Of a stretch of 64,000 nucleotides of DNA, positions 16,596-28,284 are shown in pieces. Both the position numbers and the translations under genes were made by a program. The notes beneath the pieces were generated by a model. It worked only from the letters and a program-made list of their open reading frames with translations, was not told the DNA's origin and did no database searches. Position 1 is the stretch's first letter. The number at the start of each line of letters is the position of its first letter. The stretch is from contig NZ_QAGM01000017.1 of NCBI RefSeq assembly GCF_003049725.1, forward strand, positions 1 through 64,000, read 5' to 3'. The DNA comes from Oceanimonas marisflavi. Lineage in GTDB: Bacteria; Pseudomonadota; Gammaproteobacteria; Enterobacterales; Aeromonadaceae.

Positions 16596-18196
16596 AACGG
16601 ACGATACGACCTCTGGCCCTGGCGCTGCTGTCTGCCGGCCTGACCGCCTGTGTGCACGCTCCCGACGGCTCTCTGCCCAGGCAGGCGCTGGATGAGGCTC
16701 TGCAGACCCGGCCCGACCCCGTGCCGGTGGCGGTAGAGCAGGAGTTGCTGGGCAGTCGTCGTCCGCTGAGTGTGCCGCCGGCGGCACCCCTGCGCCGGTT
16801 TGACGTATCGGCCCGGGAGGTGGACGCCCGTGAGTTTTTTGCCGCCCTTGGCAGCCAGCATAATGTGAGCATTGCGGTGCATCCGGAGGTAAACGGCACC
16901 ATTACCCTGAACCTGCGCCGGGTGACCCTGCCGGAAATACTGGAGGCCATTTCCAGCCTTTATGGCTACGGCATTGAACACCGTAACGGGGTGTATCAGG
17001 TGTTTGCCAATGGCGTGCGCAGCCGGACCTTTAACGTGAACTACCTGATGCTGTCCCGCAATGGCCGGTCGCAGACCGCCATCAGTGGCAGCAGCCTGGC
17101 CAATGGTGAAGGCAGCGGTGGCGAGGGCAGCGCCACCCGCATTAACACCGAGTCGAGCAATGATTTCTGGGCCGATCTGGAAAGCGCCCTGGGCCGGCTG
17201 ATTGGCGATGAACAGGGCCGGGTGGTGGTGACCAACCCCCAGGCCGGGCTGATCACGGTGCGCGCCGCCCCCGACGAGCTGGCGCTGGTGGAAGACTTTC
17301 TTGCCCGTGCCGAACGTCAGCTCAAGCGTCAGGTGATCCTGGAAGCGCGCATTGTGGAAGTGGAGCTGAACGACGGTTATGAGCAGGGAATCGACTGGCA
17401 GCATATCAGCCGGGGAGCCGATGCCGGCAGTGTTGCCGGTGACCGCGGTGGCCTGCTCAATCCCGTGGCGACCCTGCTCAGTGCCGGCGGCTCACTGCAG
17501 TCTTACGTGGATCAGGTGTTTACCTTCAGCGACGGAGACTTCAGCGTGGTGGTCAACATGCTAAGAACCCAGGGGGAGGTGAATACCCTGTCCAACCCCA
17601 GGGTAACCACCAGCAATAACCAGAAGGCGGTGATCAAGGTGGGCACCGACGAGTATTTTGTGACCGATTTTTCACTGACCACCACCACCAACAGCGCCAC
17701 CAGCGAAACCACGCCCGACATTGAGCTGACCCCGTTCTTTTCGGGCATATCGCTGGATGTGACGCCCCAGATTGCCGAGGACAACCGGGTATTGCTGCAT
17801 ATTCACCCGTCGGTCAGCGAAGTGACGGATGTGACCAAGGTGATTCAGTTTGGAGAAGGTCAGTCGGTGGCACTGCCGCTGGCCAGCAGCACCATTCGGG
17901 AGTCGGATACCATAGTGGAGGCCCGCTCCGGTGAAGTGATTATTATCGGGGGCCTGATGCAGGAAAAGCAGCTCAGCAGTGAGTCTGGTCTGCCGGTTCT
18001 CAGTGAGATACCGGTGATCGGTCAGTTGTTTAAAAACCAGAAAACCGGTAACCGGAAAAGCGAGCTGGTGATCATGCTGCGCCCGGTGGTGGTAAATGAA
18101 AACACCTGGCAAAACGAGCTGCAGCGCTCCCGGGATCTGCTGGAAAAATGGTATCCGCCTCAGTCAAATCCCTATTTGCGCCATCTCGGGGGTTAA
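16592..18196 (+). CDS. mshL: MSHA secretin MshL
   Basis: Outer-membrane secretin of 534 residues through which the pilus exits. It has a lipoprotein-type signal with lipobox LTAC near residue 20, so it may be its own pilotin. An STN-like N0 domain follows (FDVSAREVDAREFFAALG, residues ~70-140), then a Ser/Gly-rich insert (~165-185), N1-type domains, and the C-terminal secretin barrel with GGLMQEKQLSSESGLPVLSE followed by IPVIGQLFK. It overlaps mshK by ATGA. Confidence 0.92.
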   Translation: MKRTIRPLALALLSAGLTACVHAPDGSLPRQALDEALQTRPDPVPVAVEQELLGSRRPLSVPPAAPLRRFDVSAREVDAREFFAALGSQHNVSIAVHPEVNGTITLNLRRVTLPEILEAISSLYGYGIEHRNGVYQVFANGVRSRTFNVNYLMLSRNGRSQTAISGSSLANGEGSGGEGSATRINTESSNDFWADLESALGRLIGDEQGRVVVTNPQAGLITVRAAPDELALVEDFLARAERQLKRQVILEARIVEVELNDGYEQGIDWQHISRGADAGSVAGDRGGLLNPVATLLSAGGSLQSYVDQVFTFSDGDFSVVVNMLRTQGEVNTLSNPRVTTSNNQKAVIKVGTDEYFVTDFSLTTTTNSATSETTPDIELTPFFSGISLDVTPQIAEDNRVLLHIHPSVSEVTDVTKVIQFGEGQSVALPLASSTIRESDTIVEARSGEVIIIGGLMQEKQLSSESGLPVLSEIPVIGQLFKNQKTGNRKSELVIMLRPVVVNENTWQNELQRSRDLLEKWYPPQSNPYLRHLGG

Positions 18197-18198
18197 GC

Positions 18199-18954
18199 AT
18201 GAAATTGTGGAGTCTGGCCGCCGGCCTGCTGCTGGCAATGCCGTTTGCTCAGGCTCAGGATGCCGATCAGCCCGACTGGCAGGATCCGGTCTGGGCCGAG
18301 CTGATGGCCACGCCGCCGGCGGCCAGCGAGCTGAGCATTGTAGCCAGTGAGCTGAGTATTCATGAGATAACGACCAGCCGCCAGGAGCAACTGGCGGAAA
18401 GTGAGAAGGCCGCCGAGCTGGCCCTGGCCGCCGGCAACTGGGCCGGTGCCGAGCAGCATCTGCTGCAGGCGCTGGCCGGTTATCCGGGCGCCCACCGATT
18501 GCGGCTGAAACTGGCCTCCCTGCTCTATGGCCGCGGTGCCCTGAACGATGCCAGGGCCCAGCTGCAACAGGGGCTGGCGCTGTTTCCGCAACAGCCGGCG
18601 CTGCGCCTGACCCTGGCGCGTATTCTGGTGGCCGAACACCGCTTTGCCGCCGCCTGGAAGGTGCTGAATGGCGCCGATCCCGAACTGGCCGCGCATCTGG
18701 ATTACTACGCCCTTATGGCCGAAGCCGGCCGGCGCAGCGGCCAGTGTGAGGCGGCCATTCCCCTTTATCACCGGTTGCTGGCACAGCAGGACAGTGGCCC
18801 CTGGTGGCTGGGGCTGGGGCTGTGCCAGCGCAGCCTGGGGCGGGATTTTACCGCCGCTTTTGAACAGGCCCGGGCCAGCGTGGATCTGGGCGTGGCCTCC
18901 CTGCAATTTGTGGAGCAGCAACTGGAGCAACATGGTACAACGCAAACTCACTAA
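18199..18954 (+). CDS. mshN: TPR protein in the MshN position
   Basis: This 251-residue exported protein has a signal peptide (MKLWSLAAGLLLAMPFAQA) and tetratricopeptide-type helices from about residue 65 (AAELALAAGNWAGAEQHLLQ, RLKLASLLYGRGALNDARAQ). Typical MshN proteins have a TPR half behind a single membrane anchor. Here a cleavable signal is more likely, and the protein is shorter than I expect. The gene sits 2 bp after mshL where mshM would normally intervene. Its last 23 bases contain the mshE start. Confidence 0.72.
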   Translation: MKLWSLAAGLLLAMPFAQAQDADQPDWQDPVWAELMATPPAASELSIVASELSIHEITTSRQEQLAESEKAAELALAAGNWAGAEQHLLQALAGYPGAHRLRLKLASLLYGRGALNDARAQLQQGLALFPQQPALRLTLARILVAEHRFAAAWKVLNGADPELAAHLDYYALMAEAGRRSGQCEAAIPLYHRLLAQQDSGPWWLGLGLCQRSLGRDFTAAFEQARASVDLGVASLQFVEQQLEQHGTTQTH

Positions 18955-20629
18955 GCGCCTTGGCGAGCTGCTGATTGACCACGGCGTGATCACGCCGGCC
19001 CAGCTTGACGTGGTGCTGCAAAAACAGCGTCAGGAAGGCGGCCGCATGGGGGCCGTGCTGGTGCAGATGGGCATACTGTCCGAGCGCGAGCTGCTCGGCT
19101 TTGTGGCCGAGCAGCTGGATATTCCGCTGCTGGATCTCAACAAAACCGAGATTAAGCCCGAGGCGGTTAAAGTGTTGTCGGAAGTGTATGCCCGTCGCTA
19201 CCGGGCGCTGGTGATCGATGCCGACGATGTTCAGGCCAGGGTGGTGCTGGCCGATCCCGCCGACCTCGACACTCAGGACGCCATTGGCAATCTGCTGGCC
19301 CCCCGCGAGGTCCATCTGGCGGTGGCTCCCCACAGCCAGATGCTGGCCCTGTATGATCAGCTCTACCGGCGCACCGATGCCATTGCCAGCCTGGCCGGTC
19401 AGCTGCATGAAGAGCATGGCACCAGCCGCAGTGTGATTGAAACCGCCGGCCTGGAAGACAATGACGCCACCGTGGCCCGGCTGCTGAACTCCCTGTTTGA
19501 AGACGCCCTGCAGGTGGGGGCCTCCGATATTCATATTGAGCCCGATCACAAGGTGATCCGGCTGCGCATGCGGGTAGACGGCCTGTTGCAGGAAACCGAG
19601 CTGAAGGAAGTGGCCATTGCACCGGCGCTGGTGTCGCGGCTCAAGCTGATGGCCGGGCTGGATATTTCCGAGCGCCGGCTGCCCCAGGACGGCCGCTTTG
19701 AGCTCACCATCAAGAACAACCCGGTGGATGTGCGTATGGCCACCATGCCGGTGCAGTATGGCGAAGCGGTGGTGCTGCGGCTGCTGGATCAGTCCGGCGG
19801 CGCCCGCTCTCTGGAGCAGGCCGGCATGCCGGCTGCGCTGCTGGCCTCGTTTCGCCGCAAACTGGCCAGTCCCAATGGCATTATTCTGGTCACCGGCCCC
19901 ACCGGCAGTGGTAAAACCACCACCCTCTATGGTGCGCTTTCCGAACTGAACACGCCGGAGCGGAAGATCATTACCGCCGAAGATCCGGTGGAATACCGGC
20001 TGCCCAGAGTGAATCAGGTGCAGGTGAACAGCAAGGTAGGGCTCACCTTTGCCCGCATTTTGCGCACCAGCCTGCGCCAGGATCCGGACGTGCTGCTGAT
20101 AGGGGAAATGCGTGATCAGGAAACCGCCGAAATTGCCATGCGCGGCGCCCTTACCGGCCACCTGGTGTTGTCCACCCTGCACACCAATGATGCCCCCAGC
20201 TCGGCGGTGCGCCTGATGGACATGGGGGTGCCCGGCTATCTGGTGGCGAGTACCCTGAAGGCGGTGCTGGCCCAGCGCCTGGTGCGCAAAATCTGTGAAT
20301 ACTGCAAGGTGCCGCACCAGCCCGACGAGAGCGAGCGCCAGTTTTTGATGCACCTGAACCCGGACGCGGAGCAGGGACAGTTTTACCGCGGAGAAGGCTG
20401 CGCCAGCTGCAATCACAGCGGCTGCAAGGGCCGTGTGGGGGTGTTTGAATGGCTGGAGGTGAACCAGGCCATGGCCGATGCGCTGCGCCACCAGAACATT
20501 GAAGCCTTTGAGGCGGAAGTGGCTCAGCAGTCGGGCTTTATTACCCTGGCTGAGGCGGCGCTGGAGCAGGCATTGCAGGGTAATATTGCGGTGTCGGAAG
20601 TGCTGCGTCTGTCCGAGTGGGTGGACTGA
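18932..20629 (+). CDS. mshE: MSHA extension ATPase MshE
   Basis: Hexameric GspE/PilB-type ATPase of 565 residues that powers pilin assembly at the inner membrane. The N-terminal MshEN domain has RLGELLIDHGVITPAQLDVV, the motif type through which MshE proteins bind c-di-GMP, and a second weaker copy near LLGFVAEQLDIPLLDL. Walker A is GPTGSGKTTT near residue 321, Walker B is VLLIGEMRDQETAE, and the His box is STLHTND. A zinc-type CEYC plus CASCNHSGC pair lies near the C-terminus. ATG 18932 lies inside mshN after CTGGAG; the longer frame is an mshN shadow. Confidence 0.93.
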   Translation: MVQRKLTKRLGELLIDHGVITPAQLDVVLQKQRQEGGRMGAVLVQMGILSERELLGFVAEQLDIPLLDLNKTEIKPEAVKVLSEVYARRYRALVIDADDVQARVVLADPADLDTQDAIGNLLAPREVHLAVAPHSQMLALYDQLYRRTDAIASLAGQLHEEHGTSRSVIETAGLEDNDATVARLLNSLFEDALQVGASDIHIEPDHKVIRLRMRVDGLLQETELKEVAIAPALVSRLKLMAGLDISERRLPQDGRFELTIKNNPVDVRMATMPVQYGEAVVLRLLDQSGGARSLEQAGMPAALLASFRRKLASPNGIILVTGPTGSGKTTTLYGALSELNTPERKIITAEDPVEYRLPRVNQVQVNSKVGLTFARILRTSLRQDPDVLLIGEMRDQETAEIAMRGALTGHLVLSTLHTNDAPSSAVRLMDMGVPGYLVASTLKAVLAQRLVRKICEYCKVPHQPDESERQFLMHLNPDAEQGQFYRGEGCASCNHSGCKGRVGVFEWLEVNQAMADALRHQNIEAFEAEVAQQSGFITLAEAALEQALQGNIAVSEVLRLSEWVD

Positions 20630-21852
20630 TGGCGTTTTATCACTACAAGGCCCGGGATCGTCAGGGCCAGCTCAGTGAAGGGCGCATGGAAGCCGCTTCC
20701 CCCCGGGCCCTTGCCGCCAGCCTGGCCCAGTCCGGGCTGATCCCGGTGGAAATGAAGGAAACCCGCTCCGGCACCAAAACCTGGCTGGCGTTGCGCCAGT
20801 TCCTGAAAGGGGGCATCAAGCCCGAGGCGCTGCTGATTTTAAGCCGCCAGCTGGCCTCGCTGACCCGGGCCGGCATTCCCATTCTGCGCATTGTGGAAGG
20901 GCTGCGCGACACCACGGATGTGCGGGTATTGAGAGTCGCCCTCGACGAGGTTGCTCAGGCCCTGAACGAAGGCCAGACCCTGGCCAATGCCCTGGCGGCC
21001 CATCCGCACCTGTTCAACAACCTGTTTGTGTCGCTGGTGGAAGTGGGCGAGAGCACCGGTCAGCTGGAGCAGGCGTTTTTACAGCTGGCCCATTACTACC
21101 AGCTGGAGCTGGATACCCGCCGGCGCATCAAGGCCGCCATTCGCTATCCCCTGTTTGTGAGCATGGCCATGGTGGCGGCCATGGCCGTTATTAACATTTA
21201 TGTGATCCCGGCGTTCAGTGGCATTTTTGCCCGTCTGGGTACGGAGTTGCCCCTGGCCACCCGTTTGTTAATTGGCAGCTCTTATTTCTTTACCCATTAC
21301 CTGGGGCTGCTGCTGGCCGGAGTGGCGGCCCTTGCCGGCGGTTTTATGTGGTATGTACGCACCCCGGGCGGCAGGCTGCGCTGGCATAAAACCCTGCTGC
21401 GCATTCCCATTGTGGGGCCGCTGATAAAGCGCATTTTGCTGGCGCGGTTTTGCCGCAGCTTTGCCATGATGCTCTCCGCCGGTGTGCCCATTACCCGGGT
21501 GCTGCAACTGGCCGGCAGCGCCACCGATAATGCCTTTCTGACTCAGGCCATTCACGGCATGAGCGAAGGGCTGGCGTCGGGCGACAGCCTGTCGGCGGTG
21601 GCCGGCAACAGCCGCGTCTTCACCCCGCTGATTTTGCAGATGTTCCGGGTGGGTGAAGAAACCGGCCGGGTGGATGAAATGGTGATGGAGGCGGGGCGCT
21701 TCTACGAGGAAGAGGTGGACTATGACATTGCCAACCTCTCTTCCCGCATAGAGCCCATTCTGATCACCGCCATTTCCGCCATGGTACTGGTGCTGGCGCT
21801 GGGCATTTTCACCCCCATGTGGGACATGGTGAACCTGGCGAAAGGTGGCTGA
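20629..21852 (+). CDS. mshG: MSHA inner-membrane platform protein MshG
   Basis: The 407-residue GspF/PilC family protein begins AFYHYKARDRQGQLSEG and has two homologous T2SF domains with RQLASLTRAGIPILRIVEGL (~residues 70-90) and RSFAMMLSAGVPITRVLQLA (~280-300). Three to four membrane helices are visible. It couples MshE to pilin extraction. The start codon overlaps the mshE stop (TGATG). It is the last gene of the assembly-machine block before the 165-bp gap to the pilin gene. Confidence 0.93.
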   Translation: MAFYHYKARDRQGQLSEGRMEAASPRALAASLAQSGLIPVEMKETRSGTKTWLALRQFLKGGIKPEALLILSRQLASLTRAGIPILRIVEGLRDTTDVRVLRVALDEVAQALNEGQTLANALAAHPHLFNNLFVSLVEVGESTGQLEQAFLQLAHYYQLELDTRRRIKAAIRYPLFVSMAMVAAMAVINIYVIPAFSGIFARLGTELPLATRLLIGSSYFFTHYLGLLLAGVAALAGGFMWYVRTPGGRLRWHKTLLRIPIVGPLIKRILLARFCRSFAMMLSAGVPITRVLQLAGSATDNAFLTQAIHGMSEGLASGDSLSAVAGNSRVFTPLILQMFRVGEETGRVDEMVMEAGRFYEEEVDYDIANLSSRIEPILITAISAMVLVLALGIFTPMWDMVNLAKGG

Positions 21853-22017
21853 GCCGGTTTAACCACAATATTTGTGTGGATGGCCGGTTTTTGTACCAAA
21901 AGGGGTGGATTGCAGCGTTTTTGAACGGTAGGATATTGACCGGTGTTTTGAGAATTTTTTGAGCAAAATCATTAACTTTTTTGCAACAAAGTGGCAGTGG
22001 AAAGACAAGGAACAATT

Positions 22018-22494
22018 ATGAGAAAAACAGCGGGTTTTACCCTGATTGAGCTGGTTATTGTGATCGTGATCCTGGGCATTCTGGGTGCGGTGGCTGCGCC
22101 GCGGTTTCTGAACCTGCAGGGGGATGCATATGGTGCTAACTTGGATGGGCTGAAAAACTCCATGGAGTCGGCAGCGACTCTGGCCAATACCAAAGCGATT
22201 CTGGATGGTATTGACTCAGCATCGTCAGCTACAGGTATATCGACTGGGATCAGTGGTGCTACATTTGTGTATGGCTACCCTGAAGCCGATGGTGATGGCA
22301 TTATCGCGTTGCTGGATATCAGTGCATCATCTGCGGGTGATACGGCCGAGTACATTTATGATGACACTACCGATACTAAAGTAGTCATCCGCCCTCAAGA
22401 ACGTAAGAACGTTGCTAATTGCTATGTTGAATATAACGATGCAGCGGACGCTCAAAGCCGTCCCGAGATAACCATTGTTAAATCCGGTTGCTAA
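22018..22494 (+). CDS. mshA: MSHA major pilin
   Basis: This type IVa-like prepilin has 158 residues: a six-residue leader MRKTAG, then the FTLIE processing site with Phe at +1 and Glu at +5, and the N-terminal helix LVIVIVILGILGAVAAPRFL. The sequence AAPRFLNLQGDAYGANL is close to MshA. Cys135 and Cys158 can form the usual C-terminal disulfide loop. The ribosome site AAGGAACAATT precedes ATG 22018. It is the only major-type pilin in the locus; no separate mshB is present. A terminator follows directly, while the minor pilins lie beyond it. Confidence 0.9.
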   Translation: MRKTAGFTLIELVIVIVILGILGAVAAPRFLNLQGDAYGANLDGLKNSMESAATLANTKAILDGIDSASSATGISTGISGATFVYGYPEADGDGIIALLDISASSAGDTAEYIYDDTTDTKVVIRPQERKNVANCYVEYNDAADAQSRPEITIVKSGC

Positions 22495-22510
22495 CACCGG
22501 AGCTTGTTAA

Positions 22511-22536
22511 AAGGCGGCTTAGGCCGCCTTTTTTAA
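22511..22536 (+). terminator. terminator between mshA and mshC
   Basis: AAGGCGGC and GCCGCCTT make an 8-bp stem around TTAG, followed by TTTTT. Partial read-through would keep minor pilins well below major pilin. Confidence 0.88.
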
Positions 22537-22547
22537 CTCCTGATCTT

Positions 22548-23075
22548 ATGGCCAGGCAAAACGGCTTTACTCTGGTTGAACTGCTGGCGGCGCTGGTGCT
22601 GGTGAGCATACTGGCGGCGGTGGTTATACCGCGTCTGCCGGTGGGCAGCGACTTTAATGATACGCTGCAGGCCCGCAATCTGGCGGGGCTGTTGCGCCTG
22701 GCCCAGCTCAGGGCCATGAACGACCCACAAGCGCTGCGCGCCGGTTCCGACACCGATCGCTGTGGTGTGGTGGCCGTTACCAGCGAAGGTGTATCACTGT
22801 CGGCGGGCTGTAATAACCCCACCCTGCTTACCAACCTGACCAGCCCGGATCCCAATCTTTGGCTGGGTGCAAAACTGTCGGTGACTTCCAATGAAACGCC
22901 ACCCTTTACCCTGCAGTTCGGTGAAGTGGCGGCCGATCCCGATTACCTCAGCAAAGACAGCCGGCTGGGCAGGCCCTATGTTAATGGTGCCCGCCTGACC
23001 AATACCCTGCAAATTACGCTTGGCGGTCATACCGTGCTGATAGAACCCGAGGGCTATGTCCATGTTGCGCCGTAA
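22548..23075 (+). CDS. mshC: MSHA minor pilin MshC (GspH-like)
   Basis: The 175-residue prepilin has leader MARQNG, cleavage before FTLVE and helix LLAALVLVSILAAVVIPRL. Cys residues in TDRCGVV and SAGCNNPT could pair. Minor pilins of this group form the priming tip complex. The start at ATG 22548 has only a weak ribosome site (CTCCTGATCTT), consistent with low expression, and lies 12 bp after the terminator. It overlaps mshD by 14 bp. Confidence 0.82.
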   Translation: MARQNGFTLVELLAALVLVSILAAVVIPRLPVGSDFNDTLQARNLAGLLRLAQLRAMNDPQALRAGSDTDRCGVVAVTSEGVSLSAGCNNPTLLTNLTSPDPNLWLGAKLSVTSNETPPFTLQFGEVAADPDYLSKDSRLGRPYVNGARLTNTLQITLGGHTVLIEPEGYVHVAP

Positions 23076-23616
23076 CACCGGCCTCAGCCTGCTGGAATAC
23101 GTAATAGGGCTGGCAATACTGGCGATTGTGCTGGTGGGGGTGGGGCTGTTTTTTTTAAGCCAGCCCCGTCAGCTGGATCCGGTATTTCAGTTTCGTGCCG
23201 TCACCCTGGGCGAAGCCCTGGCCGAACAGGTACTGGCGGTCAAGTACGATGATAATAACAAACCCGACAAGCAGCAGCGCTGTGTGAACAAGGATGCGAA
23301 CAAGGAAAAGGAATCTGGCAAGGAACCTAACAAGGGAAATCATTGCAAGAACGAAGCCACGGCCCGCAGTGCATACCTGAGCCAGTTTGAGCACGTGGAT
23401 GACTTTCGCCTCTGGTGTGGTGAAGACAAGGCCATTGCCGGTGATGAGCTTGCACAGCAACTGGGGCTGAGCCGCACCGGACTGTATGTCCGCTACACAG
23501 TGCAAACCTGCATAGAACACGAAAAAGGAACCTATTTAAAACAGGTCATCATCACCATTTCGGATCAAAATGGCAGTGATCTTTCCTTCACCCTGCACAG
23601 GTATAACATTCTATGA
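23062..23616 (+). CDS. mshD: MSHA minor pilin MshD
   Basis: The prepilin-like protein has 184 residues. Its N-terminus MLRRNTGLSLLEYVIGLAIL has Leu at +1 and keeps Glu at +5 (LSLLE), so processing is plausible though the +1 residue differs from Phe. A Lys/Asn-rich hydrophilic insert lies near residues 65-95 (DANKEKESGKEPNKGN), unusual next to the GC-rich neighbours. ATG 23062 is preferred to 23056 because GAGGG then has normal spacing. Confidence 0.78.
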   Translation: MLRRNTGLSLLEYVIGLAILAIVLVGVGLFFLSQPRQLDPVFQFRAVTLGEALAEQVLAVKYDDNNKPDKQQRCVNKDANKEKESGKEPNKGNHCKNEATARSAYLSQFEHVDDFRLWCGEDKAIAGDELAQQLGLSRTGLYVRYTVQTCIEHEKGTYLKQVIITISDQNGSDLSFTLHRYNIL

Positions 23617-24377
23617 AGGCCCGTGGCTTTACCTTGCTGGAGCTGGTGATTGTGATGGTGCTGATTGGCATCAGCGTCGCCTTTGGCAGCCGCTTTATTG
23701 CTCAAATGGCCGACAGCTATATGGGCACCGCCGACCGCGCTCAGGCCTTGGCCGGCGCCCGTTTCTCCCTGGAACGCCTGCGCCGTGAGCTGGCAGTGGC
23801 CTATGGCCCCAGCGTGTATATCAGTGACAGCAACCGCTGCCTGTCTTTTGTACCTGCACTGGCGGCCGGCACCTACCGGCGTTCGGCAAAGGCAAGAAAG
23901 GCCATTTTTATGGTGCCGCTTAGCCTGCAGGGCGCAGAGATTAAAAATGCCAATATGGCCATTCGCGCCGACAGCGGCGAAGCCGCATGGCAACACTACC
24001 CCTCCAGTCTCTCTGCTGATGTTCAAAAACTGCTGGATCAAACCGAAGCTCCTGCCAGCCTGACGTTTGAACAGGCGCTGGGAAGCGATGCGACCGGTTT
24101 TCGCCACAATGGCCTCGGTAACGGCAACCGCCGGCGCTATACCCTGATAAAGGATGAACAGGTACGTTTTTGTACCGAGAACGGCAGCCTTTATCGCCAG
24201 GTTAACTCCGGCAGTGGCTGGAGCGACAAGGTATTGATGTTGACCGGGCTGGCGGATGATCAGGTGTTTTTAAATTATGACCACGCAACCCAATTGCTGA
24301 CCATGGAGTTTGTGTTAGACACCCGGGACGGCGAGCTGGTGCTGCCCGGGCAATTGCAGGTGACCTATGCGCCGTAA
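23613..24377 (+). CDS. mshO: MSHA minor pilin-like MshO
   Basis: The 254-residue protein has a short leader MKARG, FTLLE processing site and helix LVIVMVLIGISVAFGSRFI. The long C-terminal domain is typical of GspJ/MshO-type minor pilins (RFSLERLRRELAVAYGPSVY). It begins within the mshD stop (ATGA) and ends 11 bp inside mshP, continuing the translationally coupled run of minor pilins. Confidence 0.82.
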   Translation: MKARGFTLLELVIVMVLIGISVAFGSRFIAQMADSYMGTADRAQALAGARFSLERLRRELAVAYGPSVYISDSNRCLSFVPALAAGTYRRSAKARKAIFMVPLSLQGAEIKNANMAIRADSGEAAWQHYPSSLSADVQKLLDQTEAPASLTFEQALGSDATGFRHNGLGNGNRRRYTLIKDEQVRFCTENGSLYRQVNSGSGWSDKVLMLTGLADDQVFLNYDHATQLLTMEFVLDTRDGELVLPGQLQVTYAP

Positions 24378-24737
24378 ACATATTCAAACCGGCAGCATGC
24401 TGCTCAGCGTGATTTTTATCATGCTGATCCTGTCTGCACTGATGGCCGCCATGGTCATCCTGTCGGGGCAAAGCAGCCGCCAGCTGGTATATGAGGTTCA
24501 GGCCCTGAAAGCCCGTCTCGCCGCAGAAGCGGTACTGGAACAGAAGGTGTTTGCATTATTAAGCGATATTGATGCCAGAGAGGCGGTTGAAAATAATGTA
24601 AACGGCTGCGATGCAAATGCCATTGTTCCCACCAGTAATAAGGAAGCCGGCGTGACCCAGGTTAACGTTATTGCCACCGGTACCTGTACTGGCAGCGGTC
24701 TGACCGTGATCCGCAATATTGAAGTTGAGGTAATTGA

Positions 24738-24741
<4 letters not shown>
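24367..24741 (+). CDS. mshP: MSHA biogenesis protein MshP
   Basis: The 124-residue membrane-anchored protein has an N-terminal basic stretch and one hydrophobic helix (LLSVIFIMLILSALMAAMVIL). A PilX-type sequence follows (QALKARLAAEAVLEQKVFAL). The usual FTLIE is replaced by GSMLLSV, so Glu+5 is missing, as in PilX/GspK-like minor pilins. Position between mshO and mshQ supports the name. It overlaps mshO by 11 bp and mshQ by 4 bp. Confidence 0.75.
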
Positions 24742-28172
<3,431 letters not shown>

Positions 28173-28284
28173 CGAAGCCTCTGGCCGGTATATAAAAAAG
28201 ATGATTATTATGTGTTCAAAGTGGGTCTCGATTGGGTATCATTTGTGTATGAGCACTTATAATTAAATGGTAAGGATACCTGAC

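Noticed and set aside
18848-20491. 547-codon minus-strand frame opposite mshE
   Set aside because: Antisense of an intact ATPase gene with no domain of its own.
21853-22017. gap before mshA as a possible home for mshF or a sigma-54 promoter
   Set aside because: At 165 bp it is too short for mshF. No TGGCAC-N5-TTGCA match was found, and the -10/-35 candidates were all poor.
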